DNA of 39,231 bases, taken from the NCBI GenBank assembly GCA_904502005.1, contig CAJGDC010000015.1:1-39231 (forward strand). Reading direction: 5' to 3'. Positions 16,480-24,013 of the stretch are shown piece after piece. The notes under the pieces were generated by a model. That model had not been told where the DNA came from, did not search any database, and worked only from the letters and a program-made list of their open reading frames with translations. Both the position numbers and the translations under genes were made by a program. This stretch comes from an uncultured Alistipes sp. (GTDB lineage Bacteria; Bacteroidota; Bacteroidia; Bacteroidales; Rikenellaceae). How positions within the stretch are numbered: position 1 is the stretch's first letter; each line of letters starts with the position of its first letter.

Positions 16480-17745
16480 ATGAAAAAGGTTGATGTAGTT
16501 CTCGGTCTTCAGTGGGGAGACGAGGGTAAAGGTAAGGTAGTTGATGTATTGACTCCTAACTATGATGTAATTGCTCGTTTCCAGGGCGGTCCAAATGCAG
16601 GTCACTCACTGCACTTTAATGGTGAGAAGTTTGTTTTGCACACAGTTCCTTCAGGTATCTTCCGTGATGGCTCTATGAACATTATTGGAAACGGTGTGGT
16701 AATTGACCCTGTTATTCTTGCTGAGGAGATTGCTCAGATTGAGGCTACAGGTATCGATGTAGTCGCACGAATGAAGATCTCTAAGCGTGCTCATCTGATT
16801 CTTCCAACTCACCGTGCTCTTGACGCAGCTAGCGAGGCTGCTAAGGGTAAGACCAAGATTGGCTCAACACTTAAGGGTATCGGCCCGGCATATATGGATA
16901 AGACCGGTCGTAATGGTCTTCGCGTGGGTGACATCCTACTTCCAGATTTTATGGAGCGTTATCAGGCTCTAAAGGAGAAGCATCTCTTCCAGCTTCGTCA
17001 GTATGACTATCAGGTTGATGTTGATGCATACGAGCAGGAGTGGTTCCGTGGTGTAGAGTCACTTAAGCGCTTTGAGTTTGTTGATAGCGAGATGCTTGTG
17101 AACAACTATCTGAAGAATGATACTACAATTCTTGCAGAGGGTGCTCAGGGTTCATTGCTCGACATTGAGTTTGGTACATATCCATTTGTTACCTCTTCAA
17201 ATACCCTTTGCGCAGGTGTCTGCACCGGTCTTGGTGTTGCTCCTACACGTATCGGTGAGGTTTACGGTATCTTTAAGGCTTACTGCACCCGCGTTGGTAG
17301 CGGTCCATTCCCAACAGAGCTCTTTGACTCTACAGGTGAGACCCTTCGCCAGGTAGGTAATGAGTTTGGTGCAACTACAGGTCGTCCTCGTCGTTGTGGT
17401 TGGCTTGACCTCGTAGCTCTCAAGTATGCTGTTATGATGAATGGTGTTACTGCCCTTATTATGATGAAGTCTGATATTCTCAATGACTTTGATACTATCA
17501 AGGTTGCTGTAGGTTATCAGGTAGGTGATCAGCAGGTAGATTACTTCCCATATGAGGCTGATGATAGCATCGTTCCTGTTTACCGTGAGTTTGCTGGTTG
17601 GAACTGCGACATCTGCAATGTTCGCAACTATGATGAGTTCCCACAGCAGTTTAAGGACTATGTAGCCTTTATCGAGGCTGAGTGTGGTGTTCCTGTGAAG
17701 ATTATCTCTGTGGGTCCAGACCGCGAGGAGACAATCATCCGATAA
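16480..17745 (+). CDS. purA: Adenylosuccinate synthetase
   Basis: Catalyses the GTP-dependent condensation of IMP and aspartate, the first committed step to AMP. The 421 residues match the family. Motifs are the P-loop-like LGLQWGDEGKGKVVD with the catalytic Asp, the GTP/IMP-binding FQGGPNAGHS with the catalytic His, KIGSTLKGIGPAYMDK, LAEGAQGSLLDIEFGTYPFV, TRIGEVYGIFKAY, and the GTP-binding end VKIISVGPDREETI. It is monocistronic and divergent from truA; a long inverted-repeat region follows its stop directly. Confidence 0.98.
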   Translation: MKKVDVVLGLQWGDEGKGKVVDVLTPNYDVIARFQGGPNAGHSLHFNGEKFVLHTVPSGIFRDGSMNIIGNGVVIDPVILAEEIAQIEATGIDVVARMKISKRAHLILPTHRALDAASEAAKGKTKIGSTLKGIGPAYMDKTGRNGLRVGDILLPDFMERYQALKEKHLFQLRQYDYQVDVDAYEQEWFRGVESLKRFEFVDSEMLVNNYLKNDTTILAEGAQGSLLDIEFGTYPFVTSSNTLCAGVCTGLGVAPTRIGEVYGIFKAYCTRVGSGPFPTELFDSTGETLRQVGNEFGATTGRPRRCGWLDLVALKYAVMMNGVTALIMMKSDILNDFDTIKVAVGYQVGDQQVDYFPYEADDSIVPVYREFAGWNCDICNVRNYDEFPQQFKDYVAFIEAECGVPVKIISVGPDREETIIR

Positions 17746-17867
17746 TTTGTTGTGATAGCACGGCATTTACTGCCGCTAACAAAAATCCCAGCAATGGCTG
17801 TACGTTAAGTACTATCCATCGTTGGGATTTTTGCCGAGCGTTGTATCTGCCGTGCTCTGACAACAAA
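17746..17867. repeat. Nested inverted repeats between purA and znuC-like gene, including a terminator
   Basis: Outer arms TTTGTTGT/ACAACAAA (17746-17753 with 17860-17867) and AGCACGGCA/TGCCGTGCT (17757-17765 with 17848-17856) enclose an inner hairpin with arms AAAAATCCCA/TGGGATTTTT (17781-17790 with 17823-17832). A competing local hairpin CGGCA/TGCCG (17761-17765 with 17771-17775) uses the same bases as the second outer stem. The inner hairpin, flanked by A and T runs, can serve as a terminator for both convergent genes. Confidence 0.65.
17781..17832. terminator. Bidirectional terminator of purA and the zinc ABC genes
   Basis: A 10-bp perfect outer stem with A5 before and T5 after, continued by paired AATGG/CCATC-like and GTAC/GTAC segments. 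It is the central hairpin of the larger nested repeat. Confidence 0.7.
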
Positions 17868-17913
17868 CTAGAAGGTGCAACAACACCACCCTGACAACAA
17901 AAGATACTATGTG

Positions 17914-18693
17914 TTACTTATGATGTCCACACTTGCAGCCGTCGCCGTCGTGGTGGGCAAGGACGGTGTGTGGAACATGTCCATGGCTAACAATCTGGAT
18001 AGGGCAGTTGTAGTTATCTAACTGCTCCTGGGTAATTATGTTTGAGTCGTGACGATGGACAGTTCTATTGACGCAGACAATACTCTTCACAGAGCTGGTG
18101 ATAGTTCCTATATCATGCGAAACCATAACAATTGCCATCTGCTCATTTAGCTTGCGCAGTAGGGTGTATAGCTCATTCTCAAAGCGGTTATCTACAAAGT
18201 TTGTAGGCTCGTCAAGAATCAATAGCTTAGGCTCGGCAATAATTGCGCGACATAGTAGCGCTCGTTGCATCTGTCCGCCAGAAATTTCGCCGATAGATTT
18301 GTTTGCAACATCCGCAACGCCTGCAATATCAAGAAGTTGCATCGCCTTATGTCTATCTTGGCTAGTATATCTATGAAAAAATCCCTTCTCGCTCTGTAAA
18401 CCCGACATTACCACCTCAATTACAGAGATTGGAAAGGAGCGGTCAAAGTTTGACTGCTGAGGAAGATAGCCTATTAGTCTCTCTGAATTTCTGTAAAGTG
18501 ATGCGTCAAGAGTAATCTCTCCGCTATAGTCAATAATGCCGAGAATAGCCTTGATAAGCGTTGTTTTACCTCCGCCATTTGGGCCAATGATGCCTATAAA
18601 GTCGTCGCTATAAATATTGAGCGAAGCGTTCTGTAACGCTATTGTATTTTCGTAACGAACGGTTACGTTGTTCAAGGTTACTATTGGCGTCAT
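17914..18693 (-). CDS. Metal (zinc) ABC transporter ATP-binding protein, ZnuC-like
   Basis: The ATPase subunit of a Zn/Mn-type ABC importer, 259 residues. Walker A is GIIGPNGGGKTTLIKA, the Q-loop is GYLPQQS, the ABC signature ISGGQMQRALLCRA, Walker B LLILDEPTNFVD and the switch His in MVSHD. The C-terminus is unusual: after about residue 235 it becomes His/Cys-rich (HGHVPHTVLAHH, then DGDGCKCGHHK), a likely metal-binding tail that supports zinc as the substrate. It lies 3 bp after the substrate-binding protein gene. No permease gene is present on either side, so the membrane subunit must be encoded elsewhere. Confidence 0.9.
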   Translation of the reverse strand: MTPIVTLNNVTVRYENTIALQNASLNIYSDDFIGIIGPNGGGKTTLIKAILGIIDYSGEITLDASLYRNSERLIGYLPQQSNFDRSFPISVIEVVMSGLQSEKGFFHRYTSQDRHKAMQLLDIAGVADVANKSIGEISGGQMQRALLCRAIIAEPKLLILDEPTNFVDNRFENELYTLLRKLNEQMAIVMVSHDIGTITSSVKSIVCVNRTVHRHDSNIITQEQLDNYNCPIQIVSHGHVPHTVLAHHDGDGCKCGHHK

Positions 18694-18696
18694 CTT

Positions 18697-19554
18697 TTAC
18701 TCAGTTATTAGGGTTGCAATAGTGACTATATTCTCAAATATATTTTCGTCTAACGGGTTGATTTCCACCGTCTCTGCGCCAATATCTTCAGCCACTATGG
18801 CTACACTTGACTCTGGAAACTCACTCTGATAAAAGACTCTCTTCATTCCATCGCGTCGTGCTCGCTCAATTATAGTCGCTAGGTGTTTGGCGCTAGGTTC
18901 TTTACCCTCATGTTCAATAGCCACCTGCTCGAGGTTATAGTCGCGTGCTAAATAGGTTAGGGCAGGATGGTAGATGATAAAGTAGGGGAGTGATGAGTTG
19001 TTGCAGAGCTTAGTTACAACACTATCTAACTCTTTAATTTGCTCATTTAGAGTGGAATATGCTGTGGTGTAATTCTTGTCCGGCACCATTGCAACAATGG
19101 CGTTATATGTATTCTTTGCCATAATGTCAATGCATTTTGGAGAACACCAGATGTGAGGATCAACACCGTGATGACAGTGCTTGCCATGGTGTGTGTGCGA
19201 ACAGCTGCCGGCAATGGTTGCTATGCCTTGACTGAGGTTTATAACCTTGCTTTGGTCATGCACGCGCTGTAAAATAGACTTCTCAAAGTCAAGCAATCCA
19301 GTGCTTAGAACCATAACCGATTCATTAAGCGCAATAAATTGCTTAGGCGTAGGCTCGAAAGTCTCTGGTGAAGCACCTGCCGGTACAAGAACCTCAACAC
19401 TGAAATCATCACCGACAATTGCCTCAACAATTGGCTTGAGCGGCGCTATGGATACAAATATCGTATTGTCGTAGCTCTTTTTCTCTATATTGTTGCAACT
19501 ATATAGCATCATCGCTAGTGCTATATATATAAATAGGTATAAAATCTTTCTCAT
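18697..19554 (-). CDS. Zinc-binding lipoprotein of an ABC importer, ZnuA-like
   Basis: A cluster-9 metal-binding protein, 285 residues, anchored as a lipoprotein (signal ending MMLYSC, Cys20). It captures metal and delivers it to the ABC transporter. The His-rich loop CSHTHHGKHCHHGVDPHIW (about 112-130) is typical of zinc rather than manganese binders, and the ligand His in VDPHIW and IIYHPAL are present. At the place of the first family His ligand (usually in a DPHxYEP string) it has SPETFEPTPKQ, with Glu instead. It is the first gene of a two-gene operon with the ATPase. A TACCTTTG -7 box lies at 19575-19582. Confidence 0.92.
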   Translation of the reverse strand: MRKILYLFIYIALAMMLYSCNNIEKKSYDNTIFVSIAPLKPIVEAIVGDDFSVEVLVPAGASPETFEPTPKQFIALNESVMVLSTGLLDFEKSILQRVHDQSKVINLSQGIATIAGSCSHTHHGKHCHHGVDPHIWCSPKCIDIMAKNTYNAIVAMVPDKNYTTAYSTLNEQIKELDSVVTKLCNNSSLPYFIIYHPALTYLARDYNLEQVAIEHEGKEPSAKHLATIIERARRDGMKRVFYQSEFPESSVAIVAEDIGAETVEINPLDENIFENIVTIATLITE

Positions 19555-19903
19555 ACTCTTATGGTGTTATTACGCAAAGGTAGTGCTAATTTACGAAAAG
19601 TGCACAATCAACCAAAAATAAATTGCTGGTAGGGAAAGTAGAATAATTAATATTAAAATGTGGTAATATGTACCTTATGTTAAATAAAATATAAAAAATA
19701 GATAATAGGGGTTATGTGTTAATGATTTGTTGAGAAACTTGTAAACAATGTAATAGTTTGATATTTAACATTTTAGCTAAATAATTGCTGTTAATTTAAC
19801 CCTCTGAGAATTTAATGAATAATTTATTCTTGGAGATTGTTCAGAATTTTGGAGTATTGAGAGCTTAAATATTCTTGAGTAATTACTCTTTGCTGATGTA
19901 GCT
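19555..19903. other. AT-rich intergenic region
   Basis: About 350 bp without a plausible gene. The end near 19575-19582 holds a TACCTTTG box for the zinc-binding lipoprotein. Near the HTH gene is a perfect 12-bp palindrome GAGTAATTACTC (19877-19888). No hairpin followed by a T run was found for the HTH gene. Confidence 0.6.
19575..19582 (-). promoter_or_regulatory. -7 box of the zinc ABC operon
   Basis: Minus strand TACCTTTG, about 20 bp from the ATG at 19554. A TTG 22 nt further out could be the -33 box. No convincing Zur-like palindrome was seen over it. Confidence 0.45.
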
Positions 19904-20332
19904 CTACTTTTTAGGCGTGAAGCTTTCAAAGCTCTTGTCGCTGTAGATGACGATCACACGTTCGACCTCTGACGAAGTGCGAGCGGATGCAGAACTCTTA
20001 GTTGGAGTTGAGGAGTCGATCATCTCAAAGAGAGTCTGGTCGCCTGCCTTGGATGAAGTCGGAGTAGTACTCTGTTTCTCCTCTATCTGTGTCTGAAGAG
20101 ATTGATCCTTAACTGTTGCAAATGTCGCATTGGGGTCATCGCTCAATCCCAACCACCAAAGAGGGGAGTAGTCCGAGAAGACCTCTATGATTTTTGCGGT
20201 TAGCTTAAAGTTTGGCATGTTGCGCCCTACCAGTAGGTGAGAGATGACAGGTGGTTTAACACCAACCATCGCAGCTATCTGTCCAACTCGCAAACCGGTC
20301 TGATTCATCAAATACTCTAATTTTTCCTTCAT
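19904..20332 (-). CDS. Helix-turn-helix (Cro/CI-like) DNA-binding protein
   Basis: 142 residues from the ATG at 20332; a TTG 9 bp upstream gives a longer reading but is less likely. The N-terminal 65 residues form an XRE-type HTH: helix KLEYLMNQTGL, the turn region VGQIAAMVGVKPPVISHLLV and a third part with GRNMPNFKLTAKIIEVF. The middle (about 75-120) is Ser/Thr-rich and probably disordered. The end VERVIVIYSDKSFESFTPKK is a short beta-hairpin-like tail seen in related small Bacteroidota regulators. The target genes are unknown. Its upstream region is unusually long and AT-rich, with small dyads that could be operators. Confidence 0.85.
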   Translation of the reverse strand: MKEKLEYLMNQTGLRVGQIAAMVGVKPPVISHLLVGRNMPNFKLTAKIIEVFSDYSPLWWLGLSDDPNATFATVKDQSLQTQIEEKQSTTPTSSKAGDQTLFEMIDSSTPTKSSASARTSSEVERVIVIYSDKSFESFTPKK

Positions 20333-20347
20333 TTTTGCCAATTTTTA

Positions 20348-20379
20348 CAAAGGTAAACAATTTTAACAAAAATAACAAA
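20348..20379 (-). promoter_or_regulatory. Promoter of the HTH regulator
   Basis: Minus strand TACCTTTG (20348-20355) with TTTG at 20376-20379 and 20 nt between; leader about 10 nt to the ATG at 20332. Confidence 0.6.
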
Positions 20380-20938
20380 TTAACATAGCACTTTTATTAA
20401 CAATAACAGTTATTAACAATGTTTACAACTGTACACAGTAGAGCAATTGTTAAATTATGAAAAGCGTTTCAATTTAAGTAAAACTAAATATATAATATGT
20501 AAATGGCAGAATAATAATACATTAGAACTATATTTTATAGTCATATCGCACAGCTATCTACAAGCATGTAATATTTTGCGCATTAACCTAAAGCAATATG
20601 ATATTAAACCACGTAACTCATTGATATATAGTATAGTTATGTTTATAAATACAAAAACTGAACAATATTCTCAAGGTGGAAAAAGTGATAATTTCTCGAG
20701 TTTCGCAAGTCGTTACAAATGTTATAAAATACTAATTATTAACAATAGTTAAGATGCCTGAATTTAACAAAAGTAAACAAATGTAATTGTCTTGTATATT
20801 ACAAATGTTAATTATACAGTCTGAAAACCTTAAAATTCTCAATTTTTTAGAAATTTTTACTAGTTAATAATCTCTCCTTCTATCCTTTGTTTTGATTTTA
20901 CTTTATTATGTTAAATATCTGTGTTAATAAAAAAGTAA

Positions 20939-20970
20939 AAAGTCCCTATATCATTGGATATAAGGACTTT
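20939..20970 (-). terminator. Terminator of the recA-spoT-HIT operon
   Basis: Stem AAAGTCC/GGACTTT (20939-20945 with 20964-20970), continued by TATATC/GATATA around an ATTG loop, with a T-rich tract following on the minus strand. It lies 20 bp after the HIT stop. Confidence 0.8.
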
Positions 20971-20990
20971 ATAAAATGTTAATAACTACC

Positions 20991-21377
20991 CTATCGGTTC
21001 AGTTTCAGTGCTATTTCTGAGAACTCTTCTGGAGTTAATTTGAGCTTTTCCTTGCGGAAATCAACATCGTTTTCGGTGTTCATAGGTATCAAATGGATGT
21101 GTGCATGAGGCACCTCAAGGCCCAAAACTACCATTGCAACCTTCTTGCACCCTGTCATTTTCTCTATTTTAGCAGCGATTTGTTTAGCAAATACAACCAT
21201 GCCGCCTAGAGTTTCATCGTCAAGGTCAAAAATATAGTCAGTTTCGCACTTAGGAACTACCAATGTATGACCCTTAGCTAATGGATTGATGTCCAGAAAG
21301 GCAAAATAATCGTCATTTTCAGCGACTTTATAGCACGGTATCTCCCCTGCTATGATTTTTGAGAATATTGTAGCCAT
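20991..21377 (-). CDS. HIT-family nucleotide-binding hydrolase
   Basis: A 128-residue histidine-triad protein; such proteins hydrolyse nucleoside phosphoramidates or adenylyl conjugates. The HIT motif is HAHIHLIP (about residues 97-104), preceded by the typical start IFSKIIAGEIPCYKVAENDD, FLDINPLAKGHTLVVPK and the substrate-side loop VPHAH. It is the last gene of the recA-spoT operon, 19 bp after the preceding hypothetical gene, with a terminator close behind. Confidence 0.95.
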   Translation of the reverse strand: MATIFSKIIAGEIPCYKVAENDDYFAFLDINPLAKGHTLVVPKCETDYIFDLDDETLGGMVVFAKQIAAKIEKMTGCKKVAMVVLGLEVPHAHIHLIPMNTENDVDFRKEKLKLTPEEFSEIALKLNR

Positions 21378-21396
21378 AATTTACATTATATATAGG

Positions 21397-21786
21397 TTAA
21401 AAATCTTCTTCTTTGAATTTAGGGGTTAAAATCTCTGAATATATCACCGCTTTTCTTAGGTCGAATTCTGTATCATCCTCATCTTTTGAGGTGTTTTTTG
21501 GGGTATTATTGGCCTTTTGGCGCGATGTTGTACTTTGAGCTGGAGTGGAACTTTTCGTCATTGGCGTTTTTGTTGCCGTTGATGTATAAAGAGGAGTTCC
21601 TATCATAGTTAAAGTATCGCTTGAGGTGGCGGGTGTCATATTACTTAAATCATTACTTGAGGTATTATCTGTATCATTAATATCTATAGGTGCTTGTACC
21701 TTCTGTTTTGCCTTAGATTTTTTGCCACTTTGTGTGATTATAGTGACTAAAATTAGCAGAGCTGTGGTGATGATAGTCTCTAACAT
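21397..21786 (-). CDS. Small single-helix membrane protein of unknown function
   Basis: I chose the ATG at 21786, just 4 bp after the spoT stop, giving 129 residues; the frame extends to 21828 but that would overlap spoT. One N-terminal membrane helix (MLETIITTALLILVTIITQS) is followed by a basic stretch (GKKSKAKQK), a long Ser/Thr/Asn/Pro-rich low-complexity part (about 35-100) and an acidic end DEDDTEFDLRKAVIYSEILT, which looks like the conserved part: DLRKAVIYSEIL predicts a short helix used in binding. I know no function. Its place between spoT and the HIT gene is an operon position. Confidence 0.7.
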   Translation of the reverse strand: MLETIITTALLILVTIITQSGKKSKAKQKVQAPIDINDTDNTSSNDLSNMTPATSSDTLTMIGTPLYTSTATKTPMTKSSTPAQSTTSRQKANNTPKNTSKDEDDTEFDLRKAVIYSEILTPKFKEEDF

Positions 21787-21790
21787 GGCT

Positions 21791-23998
21791 TTACTCTTTA
21801 TTATCAATACTACGTTTAACAGATTCAATGCCCTTTATATGTCTAAACTTATCCATGATGGCATTTAGGGAGTCGGTATCTTGAACATAAATGCTTAGAT
21901 TTCCCTCAAAAATGCCGTCGTGGCTGCGTATAGATACCTCGCGAATGTTGATACTAAAGTCCTCTGAAACGACGCGAGAGATCTCTAAAAGTAGTCCCAT
22001 CCGGTCAATTCCCCTCAATTCTATGGTTGAGAGGTACGAAACAGCTTTATGTTGCGACCAGTGAATCTGTTCTTTGATGATATTTTGACCGAATAGCGAT
22101 GCTAAACGGTTTAGTTCATGGCACGTGGCTTTATGTACTATGATTCGCCCTGTCATGGGATCCTTAAAGCCGACTACGCTATCTCCAGGAAGCGGATTGC
22201 AGCAGCTTGCAATGGTGAATTTATCTATCTCTGGGTCTTGATTTGCGGTTTGCGTGTTAATATCCTCAATGTTATCGTCTTTGCGAGAGTCGCGCCATAA
22301 CTTCCAGAATTTCAACATTTTACTTGCGGAGCTTGACTTGATAATCTTCTCGATATTGTCAAGTGATATTATACCAGCGCCTATTTTACTGTAAAATTCA
22401 TCTTTATATTTACAGCCGTATGCCTGCATTACTTTGCGCAACACACTTCCGCTTAAAGTGATGTTGAATTGTGCAACTTTCTGCTCAAAAATGGCTAGTC
22501 CGTGGCTAATGTTATCCTCTCGTTCACGCTTCAGGTAGTTTGCAATCGCCTGCTTCGCCTTTGTAGTAACCACAATATCAATCCATTCAGGCTTTGGTGA
22601 GGCGTTGTCTGCCGTGATTATCTCAATTTGATCGCCAGAGTAGATTTGTTTTGTTACCGGTTCAATTTTATGGTTGATTTTGGCACCGATGGCTTTGTTT
22701 CCAATCTTGGTATGGATGTCGTATGCGAAATCAAGAGCAGTGGCTCCAAATGGTAGTTTTCGTTGTTCGCCCTTCGGTGTAAATACTGTTATTTCAGATG
22801 TATACAACGATAACTTAAAGTTATCCAAGAACTCAACAGCATTCTCCGTTGAGCCGCTCAGAGCATCACGAATCTTTCCTAACCAGTTGTCAAAGGCATC
22901 TTCGTTTTGCGCGGCTTGTTTGTACTTCCAGTGTGCAGCAAAGCCGTGGTCGGCTATCTCCTCCATACGCTGCGTGCGTATCTGTACCTCTACCCAAATG
23001 CCATCATTGCCCATAACTGTTGAGTGTAGAGCCTCGTAGCCGTTAGCTTTTGGCATGCTAATCCAGTCGCGTAAACGATCGGGCTTTGGCGTGTAAATAT
23101 CTGTGATTGAGGAGTATATCTGCCAGCACTGAGTCTTCTCTGATGGGAACTGAAGTGGCTTGAATACTATGCGAATAGCAAAGAGGTCGTAAATCTCCTC
23201 GAATGGTATCTGCTTGCGCTGCATCTTTGACCATATCGAGTAGATGCTCTTTACTCTTGCGGAGAGTTTATAGTCTATATTATTCTGTTGAAGTATTGCA
23301 TGAATTGGAGCGCAGAACTTATTGATATACTGTTGTCTTTCTGGCTCAGTTTCCTCGATTTTACGCTGTATTTCGGCGTATTCATCAGGGAAACGGTATT
23401 TCATACATAGGTCCTCAAGCTCACTCTTGATGGGGTATAATCCAAGTCGATAAGCGAGTGGCGCAAATAGGTGGATTGTTTCGCCTGTTACCTTTATCTG
23501 CTTATCTTTTGGCATGTAGCCGAGTGTGCGCATGTTGTGCAGTCTGTCGGCAATCTTAATGAGGATAACCCTGACATCATGCGATAGTGTTAATAATACC
23601 TTGCGGAAATACTCGGCTTGAGCTGATGTGTCTGCGTTAAAGACGCCGGACATCTTTGTTAGGCCGTCTACCATGGAGGCTATTTTCTGTCCGAAAATTC
23701 GCTCTATGTCCTCGACGGTGTATTCTGTATCCTCTACTACATCGTGTAGCAAAGCGGCGACAGCGGACTTAACGCCCAGTCCTATCTCTTCGATAACAAT
23801 CTTGGCTACAGCAATAGGATGCAGGAGGTATGGCTCTCCTGATCGGCGCCTTACCCCCTGATGTGCCTCCTTTGCTAAGAAGAATGCACGCTTGATGAAA
23901 TTCCAGTCATCCTCGCCCTTGCAAATTTTGCTGCAAGAGGCTTTGAGGTCTTGCCAAGCTTCATCAATTACTCTTTCATCTTCCCTACTGTAGTCCAT
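21791..23998 (-). CDS. Bifunctional (p)ppGpp synthetase/hydrolase, RelA/SpoT (Rsh) type
   Basis: A 735-residue long RSH protein controlling the stringent response. The N-terminal HD hydrolase domain is intact (LLHPIAVAKI, ALLHDVVEDT, KIADRLHNMRTL), so pppGpp hydrolysis is expected. The synthetase domain follows (VKSIYSIWSKM, YDLFAIRIV, WISMPKANGYEALHSTV, VEVQIRTQRMEEIADHGFAAH), then the TGS domain (TVFTPKGEQRKLPFGATALD), a helical/zinc-finger region with CCNPLPGDSVVGF and a C-terminal ACT domain (IELRGIDRMGLLLEISRVVS). All regions of a standard Rel are present. It starts 15 bp after recA. Confidence 0.96.
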   Translation of the reverse strand: MDYSREDERVIDEAWQDLKASCSKICKGEDDWNFIKRAFFLAKEAHQGVRRRSGEPYLLHPIAVAKIVIEEIGLGVKSAVAALLHDVVEDTEYTVEDIERIFGQKIASMVDGLTKMSGVFNADTSAQAEYFRKVLLTLSHDVRVILIKIADRLHNMRTLGYMPKDKQIKVTGETIHLFAPLAYRLGLYPIKSELEDLCMKYRFPDEYAEIQRKIEETEPERQQYINKFCAPIHAILQQNNIDYKLSARVKSIYSIWSKMQRKQIPFEEIYDLFAIRIVFKPLQFPSEKTQCWQIYSSITDIYTPKPDRLRDWISMPKANGYEALHSTVMGNDGIWVEVQIRTQRMEEIADHGFAAHWKYKQAAQNEDAFDNWLGKIRDALSGSTENAVEFLDNFKLSLYTSEITVFTPKGEQRKLPFGATALDFAYDIHTKIGNKAIGAKINHKIEPVTKQIYSGDQIEIITADNASPKPEWIDIVVTTKAKQAIANYLKREREDNISHGLAIFEQKVAQFNITLSGSVLRKVMQAYGCKYKDEFYSKIGAGIISLDNIEKIIKSSSASKMLKFWKLWRDSRKDDNIEDINTQTANQDPEIDKFTIASCCNPLPGDSVVGFKDPMTGRIIVHKATCHELNRLASLFGQNIIKEQIHWSQHKAVSYLSTIELRGIDRMGLLLEISRVVSEDFSINIREVSIRSHDGIFEGNLSIYVQDTDSLNAIMDKFRHIKGIESVKRSIDNKE

Positions 23999-24013
23999 TT
24001 GTTAGTTTATACC

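Larger units (their letters stand above)
20333..20990. other. Long AT-rich intergenic region (about 660 bp)
   Basis: No supported gene. A reading frame at 20447-20752 (+) has no promoter or ribosome-site support and a composition like the surrounding non-coding DNA. The region contains the HTH promoter (20348-20379), a 13-bp dyad AATAACAGTTATT (20402-20414), three exact copies of ACAAATGT (20715-20722, 20777-20784, 20801-20808) and the terminator of the operon on its far side (20939-20970). Confidence 0.6.

Noticed and set aside
20447..20752. Open frame of 101 codons on the plus strand in the AT-rich gap
   Set aside because: Composition equals the surrounding non-coding DNA, no promoter or ribosome site fits, and the product has no recognisable pattern.
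20333..20990. Possible replication origin
   Set aside because: AT-rich, but I found no cluster of DnaA boxes, and dnaA lies 8 kb away; Bacteroidota dnaA does not mark the origin reliably.
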